From Planctomycetota bacterium (lineage in GTDB: Bacteria > Planctomycetota > UBA1135 > UBA2386), in assembly GCA_016713175.1 (NCBI GenBank), contig JADJPQ010000026.1, positions 1 to 64,000 on the forward strand: DNA of 64,000 bases, in the 5' to 3' direction. Positions within the stretch are counted from its first letter, which is position 1. Every line of letters begins with the position of its first letter. Positions 24,907-34,427 of the stretch are shown in pieces. The notes under the pieces were generated by a model, which had not been told where the DNA came from, ran no database searches, and saw only the letters and a list, made by a program, of their open reading frames with translations. The translations under genes and the position numbers were made by a program.

Positions 24907-27748
24907 CACTGCCCCCTCGGCAACAACGACGCCTGCTGCTGCGCAAACGCCGCGAACTCCTGCTGCCACGCCGACGCCGGCACCAGCACCTTGCTGACCT
25001 GCACCGCGGTGACCTTGTATTCCGGACAATTGTCGCCCAGTCCGAGTTCTCGGTCGTCACGACATTGGCGCCCGACTCGGGATGGTGGAACGTGGTGTAG
25101 ACGACGCCCGGCTGCATCCGTTCGGTCACCTCCGCGCGCAGCACCGTCTTGCCGGCGCGGCTCTCGACCTCAACGCGGTCGCCGTCGCGGATGCCGCGCG
25201 CTTCGGCGTCGTGCGGGTGCAACTCGAGCACGTCGGCGGCATGCCAGGCGGTGTTGGCCGTCCGCCGCGTCTGCGCCCCGACGTTGTATTGCGACAGGAT
25301 CCGCCCGGTCGTCAGGATCAGCGGGAACTTGCGCGACGTCCGCTCCGGCGTCGCCACGTATTCGGTGATCACGAACCGACCCTTGCCGCGGACGAACTGG
25401 TCGACATGCATCACCGGCGTGCCGGTCGGCGCCTGGTCGTTGCACGGCCACTGGATCGAACCCAGCTGGTCGATCTTGTCGTAGGTCACGCCGGTGAACG
25501 TCGGTGTCAGCGCCGCGATCTCCGCCATGATCTGGCTCGGATGGTCGTAGTGCATCGGGTAGCCGAGCGCCTTCGCCAGCGCCATCGTCGCCTCCCAATC
25601 GGCGAGCCCCGCCAGCGGCGGCATCACCCGCCGGACCCGGCTGATCCGCCGTTCGGCATTGGTGAACGTGCCGTCCTTCTCGAGGAACGACGCCCCCGGC
25701 AGGAACACGTGCGCGTACTTGGCGGTCTCGTTGATGAACAGGTCCTGGACGATCACGCACTCCATCGCCGTCAACGCCGCCTGCACATGGTGCGTGTCCG
25801 GATCGCTCTGCGCGATGTCCTCACCCTGCACGTAGAGCGCCTTGAACGAACCATCCAGCGCCGCGTCGAACATGTTGGGGATGCGCAAGCCCGGCTCGTC
25901 ATCGATCGGCACGCCCCACGATTGGCCGAACAGTTCGCGCACCGTCGGATCCGAGACGTGGCGATAGCCCGGCAGTTCGTGCGGGAACGACCCCATGTCG
26001 CAGGAGCCCTGGACGTTGTTCTGACCGCGCAGCGGATTGACGCCGACGCCAGGCCGACCGAGGTTGCCGGTCAGCATCGCCAGATTGGCGATCGCCATCA
26101 CCGTGGTCGAGCCCTGACTGTGCTCGGTTACGCCGAGACCGTAGTAGATCGCCGCATTGCGCGCGGTCGCATACAGCCGCGCCGCATCGCGCAGCGTCGT
26201 TGCCGGCACGCCGATCACCGGGCCCAGCACTTCCGGCGAGTTCTTCGGGTCGCGGATGAACGCCTGCCACTTGTCGAATTCCGGCAGTTCGCAGCGGGCG
26301 CGGACATAGTCGACCTTGGCCAGCCCTTCGGTGACCACCACGTGCGCCAGCGCGTTCATCACCGCGACGTTGGTGCCCGGCTGAAGCTGGATGTGGAACG
26401 CCGCCCTGGTGTGCGGCGAGTCGACCAGATCGATCTTGCGCGGATCGATGACGATCAGCTGCGCCCCTTCGCGCAACCGCTTCTTCATCCGGGAAGCGAA
26501 CACCGGATGGGCATCGGTCGGATTGGCGCCCATCACGACGACGACATCGGCGTGCATGACCGAATCGAAATCCTGCGTGCCGGCCGATTCGCCCAGCGTG
26601 GTCTTCAGACCATAACCGGTCGGTGAGTGGCAGACACGGGCGCAGGTGTCGACGTTGTTGTTGCCGAACGCCGCGCGGACCAGCTTCTGGACCAGATAGG
26701 TCTCTTCATTGGTGCAGCGCGAACTGGTGATGCCGCCGACCGAACCGCGGCCGTACTTGCCTTGGATCCGGCGGATCTCGCTGGCGGCGTGCGCGATCGC
26801 CTGCTCCCAGGTCACCTCGCGCCACGGCTCCTGGATCGACGCCCGGATCATCGGCTGCTTGATCCGGTCCTTGTGCGTCGCGTAGCCGAACGCGAACCGG
26901 CCTTTGACGCACGAATGGCCGCGGTTGGCGCGGCCATCCTTGTGCGGCACCATCCGGACCACCTGGTCGCCCTTCATCTCGGCGCGGAACGAGCAGCCGA
27001 CGCCGCAATAGGCGCAGGTCGTGATTGCGCTGTGGTCGGGCTGCCCCTGGTCGTACACCGACTTCTCCATCAGCGTCGCGGTCGGACAGGCCTGCACGCA
27101 GGCGCCGCACGACACGCATTCGGACTCCAGGAACGAACCGGGGCCCGGCGCGATCTTCGAATCGAAGCCGCGGCCCTGCACGGTCAGCGCGAACGTGCCC
27201 TGGATCTCCTCGCAGGCACGCACGCAGCGCGAACAGACGATGCACTTGCTGGGATCGAAGGTGAAGTACGGGTTGCTCTGGTCCTTCGGCGCCGCCAGAT
27301 GGTTCTCGCCTTGATAGCCGTAGCGCACTTCGCGCAGGCCGACGACGCCGGCCATGTCCTGCAGTTCGCAGTTGCCGTTCGCCGGGCAGGTCAAGCAGTC
27401 GAGCGGATGGTCGCTGATGTACAGCTCCATCGTCGACCGGCGCAGCTTCGCCAGCTTGTCGGTCTGGGTCTTGACCTTCATGCCGGGCTCGCACGGCGTC
27501 GTGCACGACGCCGGATAGCCGCGCCGGCCCTCGACCTCGACCAGGCACAGCCGGCAGCTGCCGAACGCATCGAGCGAATCGGTGGCACACAGCTTGGGCA
27601 CCTTGACGCCAGCGTCATGGGCCGCACGCATCAGCGACGTGCCGGCCGGCACGGTCACCGCGACGCCGTCGATCTGCAGGGTCACCGGCGCGCCCACCCG
27701 GGCGCTGCGATCCGGCGTGCCACGATCCAGGATCTTGTTGCTATCCAT
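24906..27748 (-). pseudogene. fdsA: NAD-dependent formate dehydrogenase catalytic subunit FdsA, one-base frameshift near the end
   Basis: About 947 residues when corrected. The N-terminus holds a [2Fe-2S] ferredoxin-like domain (FGSCRLCLVEVEG), a His-Cys cluster site (HPLDCLTCPANGNCELQ) and two ferredoxin clusters (CIVCSRCVRACE, CVSCGACVQACP). The molybdopterin domain begins with a 4Fe-4S site (CAYCGVGC). The molybdenum ligand is Cys373 in RVCHSPTG, so this is a Cys, not a selenocysteine, enzyme. One base is missing at 25030-25031 (TT for TTT on the plus strand). Restoring it changes the nonsense tail into CPEYKVTAVQVSKVLVPASA and a stop overlapping fdsD. I expect a functional gene in the organism. 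Confidence 0.9.
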
Positions 27749-27751
27749 GGC

Positions 27752-29296
27752 TCAGCCTCTGGCCCGCGCGCCGCGGGCGAAGTCTTCGGGGAAATGGTCG
27801 AGGGCCGACAGCACCGGCATCGGCGTCAGGCCGCCCATCGCGCACAGCGACGCATGCGTCATCGTGTCGCACAGATCGCGCAGCAGCGCCACCTGCGGTC
27901 CTGGCCCGGCGATCTGGTCGATCACCTCGACACCACGCGTACTGCCGATCCGGCACGGCGTGCACTTGCCGCACGACTCGACGGCGCAGAACTCCATCGC
28001 GTAGCGGGCCATCGCCTTCATGTCGACGGTGTCGTCGAACACGACGATGCCGCCGTGGCCCAGCATGCCGCCGGCCTGCGCAAACGCTTCATAGTCGAGC
28101 GGCGTGTCGAACTTCGCCGGCGGCAGATAGGCGCCGAGCGGGCCGCCGACCTGCACGGCCTTGATTGGCCTGCCCGATGCCGTGCCGCCGCCGAAGTCGT
28201 ACAGCAGTTCGCGCAGGGTCATGCCGAACGGCACTTCGACGAGACCGCCGTGCTTGACGTTCCCGGCCAATTGGAACGGCAGGGTGCCCTTGCTCCTGCC
28301 GACACCCAGGCCGGCATGGAACGCGCCGCCCTTCTCGACGATCGTCGGCACCGCCGCGAGCGACATCACGTTGTGGATCAGGCTCGGCTTGCCGAACAGG
28401 CCGGCAATCGCCGGCAGCGGTGGCTTCGGGCGCACCATGCCGCGCTTGCCTTCCAGGCTCTCGAGCATCGCGGTCTCTTCGCCACAGATGTAGGCGCCAG
28501 CACCGCGGCGCAGGTGCAGATCGAACGCGCGCCCGCTGCCGAGCACCGACTTGCCGAGCAGACCCTCGCGGCGCGCCATGTCGATTGCCGCCATCAGCGC
28601 GACTTCCGCATCGGGGTATTCGGAGCGCAGGTAGATCCAGCCCTGGTCGGCGCCGACCGCCAGGCCGGCAATGAGCATCCCTTCGATCAGCAGGAACGGA
28701 TCGCCTTCGATCACCATCCGGTCCGAATAGGTGCCCGAATCGCCTTCGTCGGCATTGCAGACGACGTATTTCTGACCCGGCGGCTGTTGCGCCACGGTCT
28801 TCCATTTGATGCCGGCCGGAAACGCGGCGCCGCCGCGACCGCGCAGGCCCGAAGTCATCACTTCGTCGACGATCTGGGCCGGCGCCATCGCCAACGCCGC
28901 GCGCAGGCCGCGCAGGCCGCCGTGCGCTTCATAGTCGCGCAGCGAACGCGGATCGACGACGCCGACGCGCGCGAAGGTCACGCGCTGCTGGCGCTTCAGG
29001 AACGCCAACTCCTCGGTCTTGCCGTGCAGCAGCGGATGTTTGCCGCCCTGCAGGAACCCGGCGGCGAACAGTCCCGGCACATCGGCCGCTGTCACCGGGC
29101 CATAGGCCACGCGGCCCGCCGCGGTCGCGACTTCGACCAGCGGTTCGAGCCAGAACATGCCGCGCGAGCCGGTGCGGATCAGTTCGATGGCCACACCCAG
29201 CCTCTTCGCCTCGGCCTGGACTGCCGCAGCGACTTCGTCGGCACCCACCGATCGGGCGGCGGCGTCGATCGGCACGAACACCTTGACCGCCGTCAT
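27752..29296 (-). CDS. fdsB: NAD-dependent formate dehydrogenase beta (NADH/FMN) subunit
   Basis: 514 residues, NuoF-like. An N-terminal thioredoxin-like region is followed by the FMN/NAD-binding SGLRGRGGAAFPAGIKW and VVCNADEGDSGTYSDR, then GAGAYICGEETAM. The 4Fe-4S site is ESCGKCTPCRIGSTRG. It passes electrons from FdsA to NAD+. The start ATG overlaps the stop of fdsG by four bases (ATGA), and its stop is three bases from the fdsA start, so the operon is tightly coupled. Confidence 0.93.
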   Translation of the reverse strand: MTAVKVFVPIDAAARSVGADEVAAAVQAEAKRLGVAIELIRTGSRGMFWLEPLVEVATAAGRVAYGPVTAADVPGLFAAGFLQGGKHPLLHGKTEELAFLKRQQRVTFARVGVVDPRSLRDYEAHGGLRGLRAALAMAPAQIVDEVMTSGLRGRGGAAFPAGIKWKTVAQQPPGQKYVVCNADEGDSGTYSDRMVIEGDPFLLIEGMLIAGLAVGADQGWIYLRSEYPDAEVALMAAIDMARREGLLGKSVLGSGRAFDLHLRRGAGAYICGEETAMLESLEGKRGMVRPKPPLPAIAGLFGKPSLIHNVMSLAAVPTIVEKGGAFHAGLGVGRSKGTLPFQLAGNVKHGGLVEVPFGMTLRELLYDFGGGTASGRPIKAVQVGGPLGAYLPPAKFDTPLDYEAFAQAGGMLGHGGIVVFDDTVDMKAMARYAMEFCAVESCGKCTPCRIGSTRGVEVIDQIAGPGPQVALLRDLCDTMTHASLCAMGGLTPMPVLSALDHFPEDFARGARARG

Positions 29297-29817
29297 CGCT
29301 GCGCCTCCTTGCCGTCGTGCACGCAGGTGTCGAGCACGCGATCGAGACGTTCCTTGCTGACTCGACCCTGCAGGCGGCCGTCGACGAGCAGCGCGGGCGA
29401 CAGGGCGCAGTTGCCGAGGCAGTAGACGGCTTCCAGGGTCACGGCGCCGTCCGCGGAGGTCTGGCCGAAGGTGATCCCGAGGCGATCTTGGACGTGCTGT
29501 TCGAGGCGCTGGCAACCCATCGCCTGGCAGGCTTCGGCGCGGCACAGCTTGACGACGTGGCGGCCGGGCGGGGTGGTGCGGAAGTCGTGGTAGAACGTGA
29601 TGACGCCGTGGACGTCGGCTTGCGAGAGACCCAGGGCTTTGGCGATCGGCGGGATGCTTGCCGGGGGGACGTAGCCGAGCTGTTCTTGCAGCTTGTGCAG
29701 CAGCGGCAGCAGGGCGCCGGGAAGATCGCGGCAGGCGGCGATCGCCACGTCGATCGCGGCGCGCTGGGCGGCGGTCAGGGGGACTGGGGTAGCGCCGGGG
29801 TCGGCGGTGGGTTGCAT
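29293..29817 (-). CDS. fdsG: NAD-dependent formate dehydrogenase gamma ([2Fe-2S]) subunit
   Basis: 174 residues of the NuoE-like thioredoxin/[2Fe-2S] family: LLHKLQEQLGYVPPASI, ITFYHDFRTTPPGRH and the cluster ligands CRAEACQAMGC with CLGNCALSPALLV. First gene of fdsGBAD. ATG 29817 is selected because the family begins shortly before the helix AAIDVAIAACRDLPGAL; more upstream starts run into non-homologous sequence. Confidence 0.92.
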   Translation of the reverse strand: MQPTADPGATPVPLTAAQRAAIDVAIAACRDLPGALLPLLHKLQEQLGYVPPASIPPIAKALGLSQADVHGVITFYHDFRTTPPGRHVVKLCRAEACQAMGCQRLEQHVQDRLGITFGQTSADGAVTLEAVYCLGNCALSPALLVDGRLQGRVSKERLDRVLDTCVHDGKEAQR

Positions 29818-30332
29818 CGGTTCGAAGTGCCGGTCGGGTCGGGACCTTGGGGCGAAGAGAGTAGCAGAACGGGGTAGCCTGCGCCCGAGTAACGCACCCC
29901 CCCACGGCCTGGACGCTGCATTACCCTTGACCGATGGCACGGAGGCCGTCAGGCCAGGTGTTGAACATCCCGCCGACGCCGCCGGGCGTGCGAGGTCAAC
30001 CTGTTCTCGCGGTGGCTGGGCAGCGAAGCCGCCGCACCCAACGACATGGCGTCGTGGATGCGTATCCCGCGAATTGGTCACGCCGCAGGCGCGGTGGCGC
30101 CTCCCGAGTCCGACTCCCCCACACGACGCGCACGCAACTGTCGACGACGTTCACGCAGAACATCACCTCGCCGCTGCAGGACGTGCTCGTCGCGCTCCAC
30201 AGCAATCGCGAGGCGGAGATGCTCGCCAACGCGACCTCGTCGTCGCCCATGTTCGGACCCGAGCAGGCATCTGGGTCAGTATGATGGTCCGTTGGAGCCG
30301 CTTGCGCGTAAGCCTCAGTTCGGAGCCCGGCC
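29818..30332. other. Intergenic region: fds promoter side plus a domain relic
   Basis: This 515-base gap lies between the divergent fds operon and a secreted-protein gene. It holds a degraded copy of the shared C-terminal domain (annotated separately) at about 29943-30060. I found no convincing promoter hexamers or RNA gene in the rest. Confidence 0.5.
29943..30060 (+). pseudogene. Relic of a shared-domain C-terminus, similar to 34170-34290
   Basis: The DNA of this stretch aligns with the 3' end of the gene at 33169-34314: VLNIPPTPP is read in one frame, and NLFSRWLGSEAA and DMASW in another, against VLNIPPTPPALCGINLFSQW there. A run of 28-29 bases is identical. There is no start, signal peptide or body, so it is a decayed duplicate tail. 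Confidence 0.7.
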
Positions 30333-32885
30333 ATGACGTTCCCACGAATCCCTGACCGCTTTCCCACCGCACTCGCGGCGGCCTTCCTCTCGTTCCTCGG
30401 CATGCAAACGGCCTTGGCCCAGTGCGACCCGCCAGCGTGGGCGCGGGGCTTCAATACCTTGGGGCCCGATGGCGGCGAGGTCCGGGCGACCGCGCTGTGG
30501 GATCCCGACGGACCGGGCCCGTTGTCGGCCCGGCTCGTCGTCGCTGGCGTCTTCGAGACCGTCGGCGGCATCCGAGTCAACAACGTCGCGGCCTGGGATC
30601 CGGCCACGGGAACCTGGCATGCGTTTGCGGACGGTGTCGACGGTGAGGTCAACTGCGTCATCGTTCGGCCGAATGGCGAGTTGGTCGTCGCCGGGACCTT
30701 CGTGACCGCGAGCGGCGTGACCGTCAACAGCATCGCCCGCTGGACCGGCTCTGGTTGGCTCGATCTTGCCGGCGGCCTCACCTACTGGCTGATCCCGGCG
30801 ACTGTCCGCGCGCTGACGACGACGCCCACCGGCGAGCTGTTGGTCGGCGGGACCTTCCTTTCGGCGGGTGGGGTGGGCACCTCCCACCTGGCGAGGTGGA
30901 ACGGATCCAACTGGTTCTCAATGGGCGGCCCAGGCCCCATAACGGCTCTCGCCGTGCGGCCGAACGGCCGGATCGTGGCATCGGGCCCGTTCACCCAGAT
31001 GGTGCTCTTCTTCACGTATTACTACTCGACTGCCGAGTGGACCGGCTCGAGTTGGGTGCCGCTGGACACACCGACTCCGAGCTCCCAGGGGTCGGTGCGG
31101 GCAGTCGCCTTGCTTGCGAGTGGCGATGTCATCGCGGGGGGCACATTCACCGGCATGGATGGGGTCGCCGCGGCGAACATCGCGCGGTGGAACGGTACGA
31201 ACTGGTCGGCCATCGGTGCTGGCACCAGCGGTCCGGTGGAGGCGTTGTTGCCACAGTCGGGCGGAGCCTTCCTTGTCGGTGGCCGGTTCACCACGGCCGG
31301 CGGTATCGCGGTGAACAACGTGGCGCGGTACACGGGTACCTCCTGGACAGCCGCCGGCGCCGGTGTCACCCAGAGCAGCGGCCCCACGGCGCGCGTGTGC
31401 ACGTTCACGGTGCTGTCGGCCGGCAACGTCGCCATGGGCGGCACGTTCGACCGCGCCGGCGGCGCCACTGCCGCCAATCTCGCCCACTGGGACGGCGTCA
31501 CCGTGACGCCGTTGGGTCTGGCCACCGACGCCCAGGTGCGCGCGCTCGCGGCATTGCCGAATGGCCAGTTGCTCGTCGGCGGCGACTTCACGCGGATCTG
31601 GAGCCTGCCTGCCAACCGCATAGCGCGGTGGACGGGTACCGAGTGGACGGCGCTGGGCAGCGGCATGAATGGCACCGTCGACGCGGTGGCGCGACTGACC
31701 AACGGCGATCTGGTTGCCGGCGGTACGTTCACCATGGCCGGCGGCGTCGCCGCCAATCGCATCGCGCGCTGGAACGGCTCGAGTTGGTCGGCGCTCGGCA
31801 CGGGCATGCCGGCGCGGGTGCGCGCACTCGCGGTGACCTCCAACGGCGACCTCTGGGTCGGTGGCGACTTCGCAGGCGGCGTGCAACGCTGGAACAGCAG
31901 CTCGGGCTGGTCGATCCCCGGAGGCAGCGGGGCGCTGACCGGAACCGTCTGGTCGCTGGTGCAGACGCCGAACCTGGACGTCATCGCGGGCGGCCAGCTG
32001 ACGTTCGTCGGGACCGTGCCTGCGGGTAACATCGCCCGCTGGAACGGCATCGCCTGGTCGACGATGGGAACCGGCATGAACAACCCGGTGACGAGCCTCG
32101 CGGCGCTGCCTGGCGGCGAGGTGATTGCCGGCGGCCTGTTCACGACCGCCGGCGGCATCGCCGCGAACCGCATCGCCCGATGGAGCGGCAGGAACTGGTC
32201 AGCGATGGGCGCTGGCTTCAATGGGTCGGTGCGTGCGCTCGGCAGGCTGCCGACGGGCGATCTGATCGCCGGCGGCGAGTTCTCGGTGTCGGGCGCGGTG
32301 GTGCTCGATCGCATCGCGCGGTGGAACCGCAACGTCTGGGAAGCTGTCGCCGGTGGCATGCCGGGTCTGACGTCGAACGTCTCGGCGCTGGCGACGACGA
32401 GCGACTTCGAGCTGATTGCCGGTGGCACGTTCCAGACCGCAGGCGGCGTGCACTCACCCAACATCGCGCGCCTGCAGTCGCATTGTCGACCCCAGGTGGC
32501 CGCCTACGGCACCGCCTGCGGACCGCATCATCTGACGGCGACGAACCTGCCGTGGCTCGGCACGACGTTCCAGGCGCAGACGACGTGCACTGCGCCGTGC
32601 CTCGCCGCCGTGGTGAACGGCTTCACGACAATGTCGATGCCATTGGCGAACCTCCTGCCGCAGGCATTGCCGGGGTGTCTGCTGCTGGTGTCGAACGATA
32701 TCGTCGAGACACCGCTGATCCTCTTCGGCTCCATGGTGCTCACCGCGGTACCGCTCCCGGCCTCGCCGAGCCTGGCCGGACTGACGTTCCACCAGCAGGT
32801 GGTCGAGGCGCGGCTCGACGCCGCCGGCGCCATCAGCGCGTTCCGCAGCACCAATGCCCTGACGATGACGCTCGGCGGCTTCTGA
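30333..32885 (+). CDS. Large secreted delta-60-type beta-propeller protein with shared C-terminal domain
   Basis: 850 residues. A signal peptide (AAFLSFLGMQTALAQ) is followed by about fourteen repeats of roughly 45 residues of the form GGxFTxAGGxxANxIARWNG-WxxLGxGxxGxVxAL, e.g. AGGVAANRIARWNGSSWSAL. These are the delta-60 or kelch-like motif that forms beta-propellers. The last 125 residues (YGTACGPHHLTATNLPWLG through STNALTMTLGGF) are the domain shared by secreted proteins here. It is likely extracellular or surface-bound; no enzyme motif. A short relic of a similar repeat protein lies at about 50.5 kb. Confidence 0.8.
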   Translation: MTFPRIPDRFPTALAAAFLSFLGMQTALAQCDPPAWARGFNTLGPDGGEVRATALWDPDGPGPLSARLVVAGVFETVGGIRVNNVAAWDPATGTWHAFADGVDGEVNCVIVRPNGELVVAGTFVTASGVTVNSIARWTGSGWLDLAGGLTYWLIPATVRALTTTPTGELLVGGTFLSAGGVGTSHLARWNGSNWFSMGGPGPITALAVRPNGRIVASGPFTQMVLFFTYYYSTAEWTGSSWVPLDTPTPSSQGSVRAVALLASGDVIAGGTFTGMDGVAAANIARWNGTNWSAIGAGTSGPVEALLPQSGGAFLVGGRFTTAGGIAVNNVARYTGTSWTAAGAGVTQSSGPTARVCTFTVLSAGNVAMGGTFDRAGGATAANLAHWDGVTVTPLGLATDAQVRALAALPNGQLLVGGDFTRIWSLPANRIARWTGTEWTALGSGMNGTVDAVARLTNGDLVAGGTFTMAGGVAANRIARWNGSSWSALGTGMPARVRALAVTSNGDLWVGGDFAGGVQRWNSSSGWSIPGGSGALTGTVWSLVQTPNLDVIAGGQLTFVGTVPAGNIARWNGIAWSTMGTGMNNPVTSLAALPGGEVIAGGLFTTAGGIAANRIARWSGRNWSAMGAGFNGSVRALGRLPTGDLIAGGEFSVSGAVVLDRIARWNRNVWEAVAGGMPGLTSNVSALATTSDFELIAGGTFQTAGGVHSPNIARLQSHCRPQVAAYGTACGPHHLTATNLPWLGTTFQAQTTCTAPCLAAVVNGFTTMSMPLANLLPQALPGCLLLVSNDIVETPLILFGSMVLTAVPLPASPSLAGLTFHQQVVEARLDAAGAISAFRSTNALTMTLGGF

Positions 32886-33031
32886 TCAGCGAAGCGCCGC
32901 CCGGTCGCAAACCGCCGACCCCGGCGACGCGCGTGCTGTGGCAGCCGCCGACCGCGATCGCTCATTCGCCAGCGGCGGGGAACGCGCGGCCGAGCCACAC
33001 CCACCCTGCACCGCAATTGCGCAAGTCCGTT

Positions 33032-33048
33032 TCCGGGTAGATCCCGGA
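33032..33048. terminator. Small hairpin in the spacer before 33169
   Basis: TCCGGG and CCCGGA flank a five-base loop, 147 bases after the previous stop. No T-run is present; a weak terminator candidate only. Confidence 0.3.
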
Positions 33049-33168
33049 TCGGGAGTGCCGGGCTGTTACTGGCCGATTCCGGCCCCAACCACGCACGACT
33101 GCGGTAACGAAAGCGCATACTGCCTGCTGTACTCAATCCGGCCTCCTCTCCAAAGGAACTCATCCACC

Positions 33169-34314
33169 ATGCGTTCGCCCATCAACTCCATCCTGTTCAT
33201 TGCGGCCATGACCGCCGTTCCCGTCTCTGCCCAAGTCGGATCGGCCGTCACCATCACCAACGGCAACGTCACCTACACCCAGGGCGCCATCGCGACCGGC
33301 GAGACCCCGGGTGTCGCAGAAGTGCTGAACGGCAGCGGCGGCGACATCCTGTACCAGCACTGGTGGTGGTTCCGCGTCGCCGGCGACACCCGCGAGTTCT
33401 CGTTCAAGGCCGACGCGAACGCGACCCGCGTCGCGAGTGGCTCGTCGATGACGACCACCTGGCCGGACGTCGACTCCCGCGGCGTGTTCAGCGCGACGCT
33501 GCAGCAGGACGTGTTCTCGACCGGTGCCACCAGCGGCTACCTGCGCGAGATCATGACCATCCAGAACCTGACCGCCAACCCGCTGGCGATCGACCTGTTC
33601 GCCTACACCGACTTCGACGTCGCCGGCGCCGGCACCGACCTGGCGCGCGGCAACCTCTCGTCGCAGGGCGTGATCGACCAGACCAACACGGTGCTCAGCG
33701 CCGAGTTCTTCGGCCTCGGCAACACCGGCAACCAGGTCGGCGCCTTCGCCACCGTGCGGACCTTGCTGACCAACACCGCGGTGGACAACCTCGCTGGATG
33801 GAACGGCAGCTTCGGCGCTGGCGACTACACCGGCGCGATGCAGTGGACGCTGATGGTCCCGGCCAACGGCTCGGCTTCCGTGCTCGATTTCCTGGCCACC
33901 ATGGCCTGCCGGCCGCAACTGACCGGCTACGGCGCCGGCGGGGCGGGGGTCAGCGGCGTGCCGACGATCAACACGGACGGCTACCTGCTGCAGAATGCCA
34001 TCGGGCCGCGTCCGGCCACCATCGGCCTCGGAAACGGCGCCCCCAACGCGCTTGCCGCGTGTCTGCTGAGCCTCAACCAGGGCAACAGCACGCTGCTCGG
34101 CATCAACATCCTGGTCGACCTGGGAACGATGGACGCGGCGTTCACCCTGACCGACCCCACGGGCGCCGCCAGCCGGGTGTTGAACATCCCGCCGACGCCG
34201 CCGGCGCTGTGCGGCATCAACCTGTTCTCGCAGTGGCTGGTCAGCGACACTGCCGCGGCCAACGGCGTGGCATCGTGGAGTGCCGGCTTGCAGATGCTCT
34301 CGGGCGGCTGGTAG
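33169..34314 (+). CDS. Secreted protein with shared C-terminal domain
   Basis: 381 residues. The signal peptide ILFIAAMTAVPVSAQ is preceded by AAAGGA, which fixes the start at 33169. The N-terminal 230 residues form a beta-rich domain (GDILYQHWWWFRVAGDTREF, YLREIMTIQNLTANPLAIDL) with no recognised family; it looks like a single large beta-sandwich. The C-terminal part (AIGPRPATIGLGNGAPNALA through AGLQMLSGGW) fits the shared secreted domain, with the middle NIPPTPPALCGINLFSQWL. The tail is duplicated as a relic at about 29.95 kb. Confidence 0.7.
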   Translation: MRSPINSILFIAAMTAVPVSAQVGSAVTITNGNVTYTQGAIATGETPGVAEVLNGSGGDILYQHWWWFRVAGDTREFSFKADANATRVASGSSMTTTWPDVDSRGVFSATLQQDVFSTGATSGYLREIMTIQNLTANPLAIDLFAYTDFDVAGAGTDLARGNLSSQGVIDQTNTVLSAEFFGLGNTGNQVGAFATVRTLLTNTAVDNLAGWNGSFGAGDYTGAMQWTLMVPANGSASVLDFLATMACRPQLTGYGAGGAGVSGVPTINTDGYLLQNAIGPRPATIGLGNGAPNALAACLLSLNQGNSTLLGINILVDLGTMDAAFTLTDPTGAASRVLNIPPTPPALCGINLFSQWLVSDTAAANGVASWSAGLQMLSGGW

Positions 34315-34427
34315 CCCGTTGCGGCCGGACGCACGGTCGTCGCCACGGCGGCCGCTTTGCGTCCATCTGCGAATGGCTAGACTTGCCGTGACCACGGTGC
34401 ATTCCTGGCACTCGTGGTCGGCAAGCC

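Noticed and set aside
24906..27748. FdsA considered as a selenocysteine enzyme
   Set aside because: The molybdenum-ligand codon encodes Cys (RVCHSPT) and there is no in-frame TGA at that place.
25082..29425. Long plus-strand frames opposite the fds operon
   Set aside because: They are antisense shadows rich in Arg/His/Gln with no family signature; the fds proteins on the other strand match strongly throughout.
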